The notes under the pieces: generated by a model
What the model saw: only the letters and a program-made list of their open reading frames with translations
Told to the model about the DNA's origin: nothing
The model's database searches: none
Virus record (IMG/VR): IMGVR_UViG_3300019892_000038
Coordinates: 1-55,995 of that record
From: a virus
DNA length: 55,995 bases
Direction: 5' to 3' (one strand)
Program-made: the position numbers and the translations under genes
Part shown: positions 26,058-34,700 of the stretch, in pieces
How positions within the stretch are numbered: position 1 is the first letter of the stretch
How the letters are laid out: every line of letters starts with the position of its first letter

Positions 26058-26072
26058 ACAAGTGTATATCTG

Positions 26073-26186
26073 TTACGTCAAGCGAAGCGTCGATCTCAGA
26101 CTACACTCCTTACAGTAATAGCCGATATACGTATCGCGTATGAACATCTTACCGCACTCAATACAATTCCGCTCACTCTGTGACAC
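26073..26186 (-). CDS. 37-residue zinc-finger miniprotein
   Basis: A GTG-started frame overlapping the upstream stop codon region: VSQSERNCIECGKMFIRDTY, then IGYYCKECSLRSTLRLT. Two CxxC knuckles (C8-C11 and C25-C28), 13 residues apart, form a zinc ribbon. Such miniproteins are abundant in haloarchaea and their viruses and may bind nucleic acid or protein. It is the last gene of the operon. The start codon overlaps the previous gene by 14 bases; no other start fits. Confidence 0.6.
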   Translation of the reverse strand: MSQSERNCIECGKMFIRDTYIGYYCKECSLRSTLRLT

Positions 26187-26394
26187 GCTCAATCACCTCA
26201 TAGTGATCCGCGTTCAAAAACGCCGCCGTCAATTCCTGTCTCACCTTCCCGTCTTCATCAACAAATGCAACAAACGCGTTATCCGATAAGTCCGAATTTG
26301 TGTTTTTGACGCGTAGTTTTTCGCCCGCTCGCGACTCTGCAACACTCAATCGCGGGAAATTCTCTGATGCCTCTTCTGGTCGATTCTCTGACAT
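26173..26394 (-). CDS. Small hypothetical protein, 73 residues
   Basis: The ATG at 26394 (MSENRPEEASENFPRLSVAE) is chosen over an upstream hydrophobic extension in the leader. The body AGEKLRVKNTNSDLSDNAFV, then FVDEDGKVRQELTAAFLNAD, looks like a compact acidic beta-alpha domain. Function unknown. It is followed by the overlapping zinc miniprotein. Confidence 0.55.
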   Translation of the reverse strand: MSENRPEEASENFPRLSVAESRAGEKLRVKNTNSDLSDNAFVAFVDEDGKVRQELTAAFLNADHYEVIERVTE

Positions 26395-26457
26395 TCTATC
26401 CCTTACTATGTGTTGCGAATAAATAAGGGTTACGAACAACAAATATACGTGATATCA

Positions 26458-27036
26458 TCAACAGAGCTTCGTTTGGACCTTCCGATCAACACTACCAATG
26501 AGCGTCTTCGCCTCACCAACCGGATCGAACATCACACGCTCAGACTGTTCATACTGTAACCGTGACGGCATACACGTGCCCGTGTACGCAAGCTGTATGA
26601 CGACGCCACCATCAGCGAGCAGATAATCAAATCCATCCTTTGCCAATCTCGCATGCCCGACCTGTGACTTATCTCGATGAACAGTCTGCGGCAGGTCTGT
26701 TGCACAAATCTCAGTATTCTCCTTATGCACATGGCGTCCATCATACCTCAGATTTGCCTGATACAGTGACCACGGCGGGTCAAATACTATCGTCTCAAAA
26801 CTCTCTGGGTCAAGCACAGTCGGTAGTTTCGCAACATCAAGATGATACTCTGCGTGACGGGCCGTATCTTTGTCATTTCGGATTATCGCATCCGTGTGTG
26901 TTAATCGACACTTGCCCGCACACGCGTTCAGTACACGCCCGCTCAGTTTTGATTCAACCCACTCTCTGATCGGTGTCGTTTCAAATGTCCACCGACCGTG
27001 TGGCGCTGTCTGCACAAAGTCTGTCGAAATACCCAT
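26458..27036 (-). CDS. DPPW-type SAM-dependent methyltransferase
   Basis: A 192-residue protein with VLNACAGKCRLTHTDAIIRN as a SAM-binding motif I region and ETIVFDPPWSLYQANLRYDG, whose DPPW is the catalytic motif IV of N6-adenine and N4-cytosine amino-methyltransferases. The C-terminus (GVVIQLAYTGTCMPSRLQYE) completes a Rossmann-like fold. Compact enzymes of this type occur in halovirus genomes and may modify viral DNA against host restriction, though an RNA or protein substrate is possible. The ATG overlaps the stop of the membrane miniprotein as TAATG. No recognition domain or cognate nuclease is visible. Confidence 0.75.
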   Translation of the reverse strand: MGISTDFVQTAPHGRWTFETTPIREWVESKLSGRVLNACAGKCRLTHTDAIIRNDKDTARHAEYHLDVAKLPTVLDPESFETIVFDPPWSLYQANLRYDGRHVHKENTEICATDLPQTVHRDKSQVGHARLAKDGFDYLLADGGVVIQLAYTGTCMPSRLQYEQSERVMFDPVGEAKTLIGSVDRKVQTKLC

Positions 27037-27191
27037 TACGGGTCCATATCGTCGTGTTGGTCTCTCGTATCCTGTTGTCGGTGTCGAAGGCGTTTCCGTT
27101 CACGATAGCCTTCTGCTGACATTGCGAGTAATCCAAGCAGGAACATCACACCAAACAGCGTGAGTATCACAACTGCTTCAACAACACTCAT
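27036..27191 (-). CDS. 51-residue single-span membrane protein
   Basis: MSVVEAVVILTLFGVMFLLG, then LLAMSAEGYRERKRLRHRQQ and an acidic end. Residues 3-25 are a membrane helix, followed by a basic patch that suggests a cytoplasmic tail. It is coupled by ATGA overlap upstream and TAATG downstream. Function unknown. Confidence 0.6.
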   Translation of the reverse strand: MSVVEAVVILTLFGVMFLLGLLAMSAEGYRERKRLRHRQQDTRDQHDDMDP

Positions 27192-27328
27192 TCGCTATCC
27201 TCGCGATTTGTCGCCCGCCATTTCGCAACTGTTCGTGCATATCCGGGTAGAATCACGCCTTTTTGTTCCCATAATCGTATTGCCACACCCGCAGTGGGAT
27301 CAATATCGTCGTGTGAATCAGTAGTCAT
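27188..27328 (-). CDS. 46-residue hypothetical protein
   Basis: MTTDSHDDIDPTAGVAIRLW, then EQKGVILPGYARTVAKWRAT and NREDSE. The middle reads like one amphipathic helix-turn-helix unit. It overlaps the upstream and downstream genes through ATGA sequences, so it belongs to the same translated chain. No family recognised. Confidence 0.55.
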   Translation of the reverse strand: MTTDSHDDIDPTAGVAIRLWEQKGVILPGYARTVAKWRATNREDSE

Positions 27329-27522
27329 CCGTTATCATGCTCCTGACAGTACATACACTCCCCACGCCATAGGGTGAGGTTGCCACATCGTCGGCAGCGT
27401 TTATCTGACGGTTTATGCTCATCACATCGACGGACGATTTCTACATCACTTCCAGTCTGTAGTGGTACTGGATGTATGCCCGGGTTATCGCAAAGACCAC
27501 AGTCCTCATAATCCGTACTCAT
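27325..27522 (-). CDS. Double zinc-ribbon miniprotein
   Basis: A 65-residue protein with CGLCDNPG, then RCDEHKPSDKRCRRCGNLTL and GECMYCQEHD. The set of CxxC / CxxH motifs predicts two zinc sites in a CPxCG-like haloarchaeal arrangement. It is coupled to neighbours by ATGA overlaps at both ends. Probably a nucleic-acid or protein adaptor; the partner is unknown. Confidence 0.6.
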   Translation of the reverse strand: MSTDYEDCGLCDNPGIHPVPLQTGSDVEIVRRCDEHKPSDKRCRRCGNLTLWRGECMYCQEHDNG

Positions 27523-27800
27523 TCGGTATGCTCCGTCTCAATATCGCGGTCTGTCTGTGGCATCTCTTCAACATCAACAACATACTCGCGGAACCACTCG
27601 TCACTTTCGTTAATTGCCTGTCGCATATTAGTCGAACGTGGATGTGATGCTTTTTTCAGTGCCATGTCGCGTGATTCTGCCTCAACTTGTAAGGTCATCG
27701 TGTATCGGGCGACTATCGGTACATCATACAGTTCGGTGGCTGTCTCTGTCTCTGTCTCTGTATCGCCATCACTCGGCACTTCTGTAAGTTTCTCTGACAT
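27519..27800 (-). CDS. Small acidic hypothetical protein
   Basis: A 93-residue protein. The ATG at 27800 (MSEKLTEVPSDGDTETETET) is preferred to a TTG nine bases upstream. After an Asp/Glu/Thr-rich lead, the domain LYDVPIVARYTMTLQVEAES, then RDMALKKASHPRSTNMRQAI, resembles small viral proteins of the 'YxVxVxAxDxxxAxxxA' style. It is the first gene of the tightly coupled seven-gene operon ending at 26073. Function unknown. Confidence 0.55.
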   Translation of the reverse strand: MSEKLTEVPSDGDTETETETATELYDVPIVARYTMTLQVEAESRDMALKKASHPRSTNMRQAINESDEWFREYVVDVEEMPQTDRDIETEHTE

Positions 27801-27858
27801 AATCGACAAATAATACTAGGTGCTAGTGGTAAATAAGTGTTCTGTTATATCGATGGTG

Positions 27859-28020
27859 CTAGATAATCGAATTATCCGGATACTGATACTGAAATTCATG
27901 TCCACACTCACTACATCGATAATAATATATCTCAAGATCCGGCTCATTGGTCACTTTCGTCACGTTCACAGCAAATGGAATAGCGTCACACAACGGTGCA
28001 GGGCATCCAATACTCTCCAT
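27859..28020 (-). CDS. 53-residue zinc-binding miniprotein
   Basis: MESIGCPAPLCDAIPFAVNV, then NEPDLEIYYYRCSECGHEFQ and YQYPDNSII. Cysteines in CPAPLC and CSEC arrangement form one zinc ribbon. A compact beta core (EIYYYRCSECGHEF) is typical of rubredoxin-like ribbon proteins. It lies between two small viral genes. Confidence 0.55.
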   Translation of the reverse strand: MESIGCPAPLCDAIPFAVNVTKVTNEPDLEIYYYRCSECGHEFQYQYPDNSII

Positions 28021-28054
28021 GCAAATCTATGCCAATATTGAGTATGGCTCTATT

Positions 28055-28522
28055 TTAGCGTTCGGACACATCCCAGTCCGCGTCTGGATACAAAAACTGT
28101 AGTTCATCACGGAGTGCGTTCACAATACCGTCACTATGCGGTACATGTTCGCGTGGGGTTACGTCACGTGCAATCGTCGGTGCATCATACTTGTCTAAGA
28201 GATGGTCGTTTACGTCGATCCATTTTGAAACGACATCCATTGGCGTATTCTCGACTGTATGATACACGACGCCATCATGCATGGGATCACGGTCGGGTGT
28301 CGAGTATCCAAGCCAGATGTCCGCATGTGGGCGGTATATAGCGACATGTTTGTGCTTCGCTGTGTTGCATATTAGATCGTCGTTTGGCGCTCCATCGTCG
28401 TCAAGTTTGTCGTTGACGAACATTGTCTCGCTCACGGCGATTGGTCCGTGCTCGTGGGCGAATCGTGTGATTGCTGTCTTTGTCGCGGTTGATTCGGTGG
28501 TAGGTGTGTTCTCTGTCATCAT
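28055..28522 (-). CDS. Hypothetical protein, 155 residues
   Basis: Start is the MM at 28522/28519 (MMTENTPTTESTATKTAITR); the frame extends upstream through the dyad element, which is not coding. The body HVAIYRPHADIWLGYSTPDR, then VVYHTVENTPMDVVSKWIDV, looks like a compact alpha/beta domain. TATTATAAAG at about 28543-28552 on the minus strand may be the TATA box, with the dyad core 93 bp upstream of the ATG. Function unknown. Confidence 0.6.
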   Translation of the reverse strand: MMTENTPTTESTATKTAITRFAHEHGPIAVSETMFVNDKLDDDGAPNDDLICNTAKHKHVAIYRPHADIWLGYSTPDRDPMHDGVVYHTVENTPMDVVSKWIDVNDHLLDKYDAPTIARDVTPREHVPHSDGIVNALRDELQFLYPDADWDVSER

Positions 28523-28614
28523 CGTATGTATTATTACGTGAGGAGACTTTATAATACTTACGATAATATTAGCAACACGGTCATGCCAACAGTTAGTGGC
28601 ACACCTCTCTCGGA

Positions 28615-28650
28615 AATGTATATGTACATTTGAAATGTATATATACATCT
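28615..28650 (-). promoter_or_regulatory. Composite dyad element, copy 4
   Basis: Near-palindrome ATGTATATGTACAT, TTGAA, then ATGTATATATACAT; followed by CTATGGGTGTGTAGTAT. It lies between the holin-like gene and the 155-residue protein, about 93 bp from the latter's start codon. Confidence 0.65.
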
Positions 28651-28676
28651 CCTCTATGGGTGTGTAGTATAGTGTG

Positions 28677-28994
28677 TTAGTTGTTGCTGTTGCTGTTGCT
28701 ATTGCTGTTGCTATTACTGTCGTCGGTTATCTCGTCTTTCTTAACGAGAAGTTGATAGAGTCCAGTCCGAACCGACGACCAGTGCGCATAGATGACTATC
28801 CAGACGATTGCTGCGATGATCCAGAACGCGAATAACTCAACATATATCGGCGCGAAGTCTACGGTATTGGCGATTATCGCCAAGAATTTTTCTTGCACCT
28901 TCCCAACTGCACCACCGAGGACGACCATCAGAAAAGTGCCGTTAAGCAATGCTTTCTCAATCCGTCGTTCAGGGTCTGTTGTATCGTTATTCAT
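28677..28994 (-). CDS. Two-span membrane protein with Asn-Ser repeat tail, holin-like
   Basis: A 105-residue protein. The ATG at 28994 (MNNDTTDPERRIEKALLNGT) overlaps the upstream stop as ATGAATAA. Hydrophobic segments lie near residues 20-40 (FLMVVLGGAVGKVQEKFLAI) and 47-70 (VELFAFWIIAAIVWIVIYAH). The C-terminus is SNSNSNSNSNN, from GCTATT-like hexamers. Two helices and a short polar tail suit a holin, but no lysis enzyme is seen. A GGCGATTATCGCC palindrome lies within the gene. Confidence 0.55.
   Translation of the reverse strand: MNNDTTDPERRIEKALLNGTFLMVVLGGAVGKVQEKFLAIIANTVDFAPIYVELFAFWIIAAIVWIVIYAHWSSVRTGLYQLLVKKDEITDDSNSNSNSNSNSNN
28869..28881. repeat. GGCGATNATCGCC palindrome, copy 3
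   Basis: GGCGATTATCGCC inside the holin-like gene, 220 bp from dyad copy 4. In the coding frame it encodes a plain helix segment. Confidence 0.65.
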
Positions 28995-29178
28995 CTGCTG
29001 TACTCCGTTTGTCGTGTGTAACCGCAGTCTCAAAGCAATGTTCGCAGAGTGGGACACCGCGTTTCAGCGCCCGTGTGATAGATATTTCACGGGCACCAAC
29101 ACTCAGATTGTGGCAGGTCTCGTTTCGGTGATAGGTATTGTCAACATCGACAATTCCCCGATCCGGATGCTCAGACAT
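28987..29178 (-). CDS. 63-residue Cys/His-rich miniprotein
   Basis: The ATG at 29178 (MSEHPDRGIVDVDNTYHRNE) is preferred. The pattern ETCHNLSVGAREISITRALK, then RGVPLCEHCFETAVTHDKRS contains CxxC and further Cys/His that could bind zinc. Similar short proteins with 'CH-L--ga--I----A--RG---C--C' occur in haloviruses. It is translationally coupled to the holin-like gene. Function unknown. Confidence 0.6.
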   Translation of the reverse strand: MSEHPDRGIVDVDNTYHRNETCHNLSVGAREISITRALKRGVPLCEHCFETAVTHDKRSTADE

Positions 29179-29383
29179 CAGCAAATATTGTCGGTGTTAC
29201 CGGATAAATCTCATCGCATGGCGCAGATATGGCGATGATCGCCACCTATCGAGCGATGAGACTTATACTCCCAAACCTCACATACCGACATGTAGCGATA
29301 CACCACGAGTACGTCTGCAACCACATCCGAACGCAAATCCAAATCCAAATCTAAATCCAAACCGCATCCGCGTCTCTCTGATT
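29179..29383. promoter_or_regulatory. Divergent intergenic region with palindrome and repeats
   Basis: This 205-bp gap lies between the divergent 63-residue gene (minus) and the phosphoesterase gene (plus). It contains GGCGATGATCGCC at 29231-29243 and AATCCA-type repeats at about 29330-29365. Both genes must be promoted from here. Confidence 0.5.
29231..29243. repeat. GGCGATNATCGCC palindrome, copy 4
   Basis: GGCGATGATCGCC in the divergent promoter region, so it could regulate both directions. Confidence 0.65.
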
Positions 29384-30580
29384 ATGAGTGAGTCACTTCC
29401 TGATTTGACAGACCGAGAACGGGCAATCCTCAACCTTCTTCCGGCGCACATCAGCACTATTGCCGACCAGCTAGGGTTTGCGGAATCAACAATTCGCAAT
29501 CATATCACCGATATCCGTAACAAAGATGTCGAAGTCGAGTACGACAACAAAGCACGGCAATACTTCATCGCTGATGACCGAGCGCCGACTGTTGAGCGCA
29601 TTAGCAGTACGCATAAGTCGCAAATTACGAAAAACGCAAATGAAGTTATCGAAGCCGAGCACTCGCATTTGCTTCGGCGACTTGAACAGACAGACCCACT
29701 CCGCCCACAATCACCCACGACAGATAACGACGAAGTATTCATGCCAGTCATCGGCGACATTCACTTTGGCGATGTTGTCGAAGCGACTGATGGATCACAC
29801 GTCTATGATATTGCGGCTGCACGAGAATCTGTGAGCGAATTTGCCGAACGAAGCCTCCAAATCTATGATATCGAATCACAGACACAAACATACAATGAAT
29901 GCGCGCTCGTGATTCTCGGCGATATTGCGACCGGAACCCACATTTACGACGGACAAATCCACGATATTGAAGCCTATCTTGGCGACCAAGTGACGGAAAG
30001 TGCACAGGCACTTATCGATCTCGTTCTTACCTATGCAAACGTCTTTGAACACGTCTCCGTGTACTGTGTGCTTGGAAATCACGGTCTCGACAGAGCAAGT
30101 GCCGCCCGTGGGTCAAACACAGACCTGATAACATATCGATGGATGCAAGATGCACTCCGGCGGATGCGACCCAGTAATATCGAGCTAGAAATTGCAGATG
30201 GCAGTCACAGCCTCACCACGCGTATCAACTCACAAGTCGTCCATATCCGACACGGGCAGAACGGACAACGCCATGTCGATAAAACAGCCGCCAGCGCCCG
30301 TGATTGGCGTGGTATCTGGGCAAAAACAACCAATCCAATTGACGATAACGACACTGGCTTCGACATCGCACTACGCGGGCATTTTCATACACCAAGTCTC
30401 GACTGGCTCATGAACACGTATCCAGTTATCACCGCGCCAAGTCCAAAACCCGGTGGTGAATTTGCAGATAAGATTGGCTATCCTGATGTTGGTCGCCCAC
30501 GTCACCTTGGGTGGTGTTTCGGTGTCGGATCATCACGACGACTGACGTTTAAACGACTGATTGACGACGGAACCCAATAA
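29384..30580 (+). CDS. HTH domain plus calcineurin-like metallophosphoesterase
   Basis: A 398-residue plus-strand protein. The ATG at 29384 (MSESLPDLTDRERAILNLLP) is preferred to one 82 codons upstream in low-complexity sequence. Residues 8-60 form a winged helix-turn-helix (AHISTIADQLGFAESTIRNH). Residues about 122-390 hold the phosphoesterase motifs GDIHFGD, GDIA, GNHGLD and GHFH in order, the di-metal signature also used by Mre11-like nucleases and phosphodiesterases. DNA or nucleotide substrates are likely. It is encoded against the surrounding minus-strand genes and may be an early gene or a recent insertion. Confidence 0.75.
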   Translation: MSESLPDLTDRERAILNLLPAHISTIADQLGFAESTIRNHITDIRNKDVEVEYDNKARQYFIADDRAPTVERISSTHKSQITKNANEVIEAEHSHLLRRLEQTDPLRPQSPTTDNDEVFMPVIGDIHFGDVVEATDGSHVYDIAAARESVSEFAERSLQIYDIESQTQTYNECALVILGDIATGTHIYDGQIHDIEAYLGDQVTESAQALIDLVLTYANVFEHVSVYCVLGNHGLDRASAARGSNTDLITYRWMQDALRRMRPSNIELEIADGSHSLTTRINSQVVHIRHGQNGQRHVDKTAASARDWRGIWAKTTNPIDDNDTGFDIALRGHFHTPSLDWLMNTYPVITAPSPKPGGEFADKIGYPDVGRPRHLGWCFGVGSSRRLTFKRLIDDGTQ

Positions 30581-30594
30581 CAGTAACAGTAATC

Positions 30595-30717
30595 ATGCAA
30601 AAACAGAACATCCGATGGCAACTCTATCTCGCAGAGAAAGAAACACAGGCTATTGTGTGCGAGTTACCTATTGGATGGCGACGTGAGTATGCGAATACCC
30701 GCAACCGTGAGCGATAG
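30595..30717 (+). CDS. 40-residue hypothetical protein
   Basis: MQKQNIRWQLYLAEKETQAI, then VCELPIGWRREYANTRNRER. It starts 14 bp after the phosphoesterase and ends two bases from the convergent minus-strand gene. Mixed hydrophobic and basic composition; no family recognised. It is probably co-transcribed with the phosphoesterase. Confidence 0.45.
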   Translation: MQKQNIRWQLYLAEKETQAIVCELPIGWRREYANTRNRER

Positions 30718-30719
30718 AT

Positions 30720-31697
30720 TCAACGCCATAAATCTGTCAAATAAACTTCATCTTTAGTTGATCCACAGAACGCTTTGGGACTACGGATTTTACCACGCAT
30801 TTCTCGCACACAGCCATCAAATGACGCGTTGAAGTCCGCCCACATATCCATCAAAATTAATCGCGCCGGACGCTCCGATTCTTCCCACGTTGGTGGGTAA
30901 TCATCCCATCCAACATCATCCATAACGTCGATTTCGCCGACCACATCATTTGTCCGAATGACAGCATCGCGCTGTATATTCTCGCGGTCACGATCAGTAT
31001 AGTTTGTTGCGACTTCTGCATCCTCAATGTCCTCTTTCGGTGCATCTGATATCGGACCCCAATCTGACGACGATAACTCAGCGCCATCTGTGATTACCGT
31101 TCGGTCCTCTGTCGCCACAACATAGAGTGGCTCTGTCTGTGATGCACCAAACGACTGCTCGCCAAACTCGAATGTATCAGTGTGTAACTCAAGTACGGTT
31201 CCACGTTCATCATCACCGACCATTACACGGTCATTTGCTGAATACTCTGCAAATTTTGATGTTTCAAGATTCGTCCGTGGACGCTCGTCAATCGCCGCAC
31301 GCAACGCGTTCACCGTCTTGCCGGGCACATACCGTACCTCACCATCAATCTTACAGACGTGATAATCGTCAAGTCCATACTTCCGCGCATTTATCTCCGC
31401 GATTCGTGGTGTTTCATAGTGCTCATCCGGAATGAGAAATTCGTGACTGTTGTACGTCGGTAATGATGTGGAGAGAATCTCCATCGAGTCAAGTGGCAGA
31501 TCGTCGATGGATATCCGGTCGTCATCACGTACCTCGGCGATACTGATATTGCCATTGCGTACACTTTCTGCGATTGCTTCCACCGGCATTGATGTCCGAC
31601 TATTTGTCTGATCGGGTATCATCGGTGCTGGGTCGAATTGTGCATCTGTGTCTGAATCGCCATCTGAGTTTGTGTCTGTGTTTGGCTCCGGTGTCAT
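30720..31697 (-). CDS. Virion-operon protein with YHV/PG module
   Basis: A 325-residue protein. Residues 1-40 are acidic and disordered (MTPEPNTDTNSDGDSDTDAQ). Near residues 95-130, INARKYGLDDYHVCKIDGEV, then RYVPGKTVNALRAAI, matches a module also seen in the giant zincin protein and at the portal C-terminus. The C-terminal half is beta-rich (RVMVGDDERGTVLELHTDTF), a Tudor-like style, and ends in SFDGCVREMRGKIRSPKAF. It is downstream of the zincin gene by 30 bp, so a capsid-associated role is likely. Function unknown. Confidence 0.6.
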   Translation of the reverse strand: MTPEPNTDTNSDGDSDTDAQFDPAPMIPDQTNSRTSMPVEAIAESVRNGNISIAEVRDDDRISIDDLPLDSMEILSTSLPTYNSHEFLIPDEHYETPRIAEINARKYGLDDYHVCKIDGEVRYVPGKTVNALRAAIDERPRTNLETSKFAEYSANDRVMVGDDERGTVLELHTDTFEFGEQSFGASQTEPLYVVATEDRTVITDGAELSSSDWGPISDAPKEDIEDAEVATNYTDRDRENIQRDAVIRTNDVVGEIDVMDDVGWDDYPPTWEESERPARLILMDMWADFNASFDGCVREMRGKIRSPKAFCGSTKDEVYLTDLWR

Positions 31698-31727
31698 ATC
31701 TGTTTGTTACTACGTGGTGTATGTCTG

Positions 31728-34700
31728 TTAAAGCTCACGACCGAGGAATGAATCAAGATAGTGTTGGAGATTATACGTCTCACCGGGTTCATTAACGGGC
31801 GTTTCAGTTTGCTGTTCATCAACAACAGTCCCGTCGTCAATATATCCAATCAGCAGTTCTTTCACATATGCTTCAGCGACAAAATCATCGGAGCTTGTCG
31901 CGGCATAATCGGAGATCCCATTCTGAATATCGTCACCAACGTCATCAAGTACGCGATCAAATTTGACGGGTTCAACAATCCCAGCAGCACCACGCGGACC
32001 GGTGTTCATCTCTCGCATATGATGGACCGCGTGTGCAAATTCATGTAACGCCGCATCACGAAGCCGACTGCTAAAGAGCTTATACCCGGCGTCACTGCCG
32101 AGCAATGCCGAGCGTTGGAAGTTGTCTTCGGCGTTGAACATAACCGCGAATCTGCCCTCATCATCTACCGCGTCATTATAGAAGTTCGGTGGTCCATAGC
32201 TGGCAACTGGATTGCCGTCGTAATCGTCAGGTTTGGCACCACTGGGTAGATCAGACCGAATCTCATCAATCTGTGATGGTAGTTCGTCTTCACGCTCTTG
32301 GATAACACCGATTGCGCGTGTGACTTCAGCTGCCTGTCGCGGATTGAAGTTCTCATATCGAACAGTTGTATCCGCAGGCGTTGCCGCGTCAGCAGTTTTC
32401 TCGATCTCAATTACTTTTCTCTCGTCTGCAAGTTCGGAGTCATCAATATCGTCAATCACACCGATCAGATTATTTCCAGTTGGTCCGTCTGCCGGTGTTG
32501 GCGCTGGTGTTGATGTCGAGTCTGAGTCTGAGTCTGTCTCTGTGTCTGTGTCTGTTGAACCTCCACCACCGCCATCAACGATATCACTACCATTACCACT
32601 ACCACCACTATCCTCGCCATCACCAGTAATGTCACTTTGCGGATTTGCGTCTGGAATATCGTCAATTGTTGCGGCGCTTCGTGGCGCACCTTCAATTGTA
32701 ATTACGCTATTTGGATCGAGGATACCGCGCACATCCGCATCGTTATCCTGTAAAAACTGTAGCATCTCCTTTGTTGTGAGGTCTGTCACAGCACGCCAAT
32801 CATCAGCAAACTCGAATGTGCTTTCAACAAATTTCCCGGTATCAGGATCACGAGGGTGTAGCTCCGGCACCCATCCATCGCCCGTATCTTCCGCGTTCCG
32901 TCGCATTTCCTGACGTGCACGCGGTTCACCCTCCATCTCACGATCATCAACAGGCGTCACCTCCGGGCGACCAGCCTGTACCCAGTGGACCCATCGTGTG
33001 AGCCATGCGCGTGTTATTTCTTGCAGTGCATCAGGAAAGACCGGCACTGAGCGAATGACCTCACGTGGGCGTGCGTTCTGTCGCGTGTTCTGTCGTGTCA
33101 CTGCTTGTGATAATTCGGCGTTACTATTGCCCGGACGATAGTAAATATCGCCATTGTAGCGTGTCACATGATACGTCGGTCCGAGACCAAGTTTCACCGC
33201 ACGTTGCTTTGCATACTTCGGTGCATTGTACCGATACCGTTCACGATTGAGTGTCATAGGTGAATTAGTTGTCTCTTCAGTGGGTACACCCGCATCAATA
33301 TCCGAACGCTCTCTGGCAATTGCCTGTGCGGTCTCTCGTGCGGCGTCACGAGCATCATCTGACGGTTCGACATCCGCTGTCGCAAGCGGTGACTCACCGA
33401 CTAAGGCTGGCGGTAGGTCGTCGCGAAGTTCTGATTCAGCATCTGCCGGATATGCAGTGTCAAATGACCGTCCTGTCGTCCCACGCGTGTCAATTCCGTT
33501 TCCGTTTCCGTTTCCGTTTCCGTCTGTGCCCGATTGACTGTGCACCCATCGCTTTAGCGTCCGGATTGCAGCGCTTGTCTGACGGACCACATTTGTGGTT
33601 GCCGTCTCCTCGGCTACTGACTCGTCTTCAAGTGGGCGTCCCATGAGTGTTTCATAGAAGTCTGTGATGTCAACTGGTATCTCGTCCGCCTCACCACGAA
33701 ACTGTTTGACGTACATCTCCGCGACAAACTCTGGTGAGATTGTTGATCCATACGTCGAAACAACCTCGTCAATCCGACTCTGAAGTGATGGCAGCTCACT
33801 GATATCCACCAAGTTCTTGTCGTCATAGCCGGTCGCATCACCGTTTTCAGCACGTTCAAGATGGACTGCATGTGCCATTTCGTGCACGATCAGATCACGA
33901 ACTTGACGCGATACGATATACCCATCATCATTCAGATTCTCAACACGCGGACCAGTCATTTTCGTATTACTAATTTGAATCCCACTCCCCTCGTCAATCT
34001 CTGGGTCAAAGTCCTCGTTTGAAACATGACTGGCGATTGGCATTGCGTTATCTTCCGACCGGTGATAATCGATTACCGGTTGTTTCAGGTCGCCTTTGAT
34101 TGACTGTAATCGGGTCGGCAACGCGCCAAATTCCTCCTGAAACTCACCCACTGCAATACCGACTTCGCGTGCCTGTTGTGGATCTAATGAGCTAAAATCT
34201 GTCTCTAAGCCAGTCACCGTCTGAATGAGATCGCCAATACGCTCAGATGGCGATGGACCAGCATCAAATTTCGATGTTTGGTCGCTAATCTCTCTCACAG
34301 AATCAGCTAACTCTGTACCAGATGGCATCTCATCAGCCGGTGTATCACTTGTTGGGATCAGCGGATCAACATCAGCATCAGCATCATCCTGATTATCGTC
34401 GCCATCATCCGGCTCGTCAGTAAACATTGACTCAAGATCGCCAATCCCGTCAATGTTATCTGGACTGTCGAGATTCCGTGGCACGTCTTCAACAGTCACC
34501 GCACTGTTCGGATCAAGTACCGAGTCAATCGGCGCACCGTTATTGTCGAGATAGCCAAGCATCGACTCTGATGATACATCAAGCAGTGCTGATTCATCAC
34601 CGGGGATGTCGAACGACCGCTCAACAAATTTGCCTGTGTCCGGGTCACGCGGGTGTAAATCCGGTTCCCACGTCTCATTCTGGCGGGCACGATATCGACG

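Larger units (their letters stand above)
24970..26072. other. Gene-poor region of about 1.1 kb with several short repeats
   Basis: No frame here has normal composition, promoter and coupling. Contents seen: three copies of ATCGATTGGTTATCGATT-type units (25251-25335), a run of ACAGT pentamers (25549-25587), a tract CCTGCCACGTATTATAAACC that may be a TATA-containing promoter (about 25950-25970), and an AT-rich inverted repeat at 26035-26057. It sits between the protease gene and the convergent end of the zinc-protein operon. It could be a replication or regulatory region, but nothing proves this. Confidence 0.6.
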
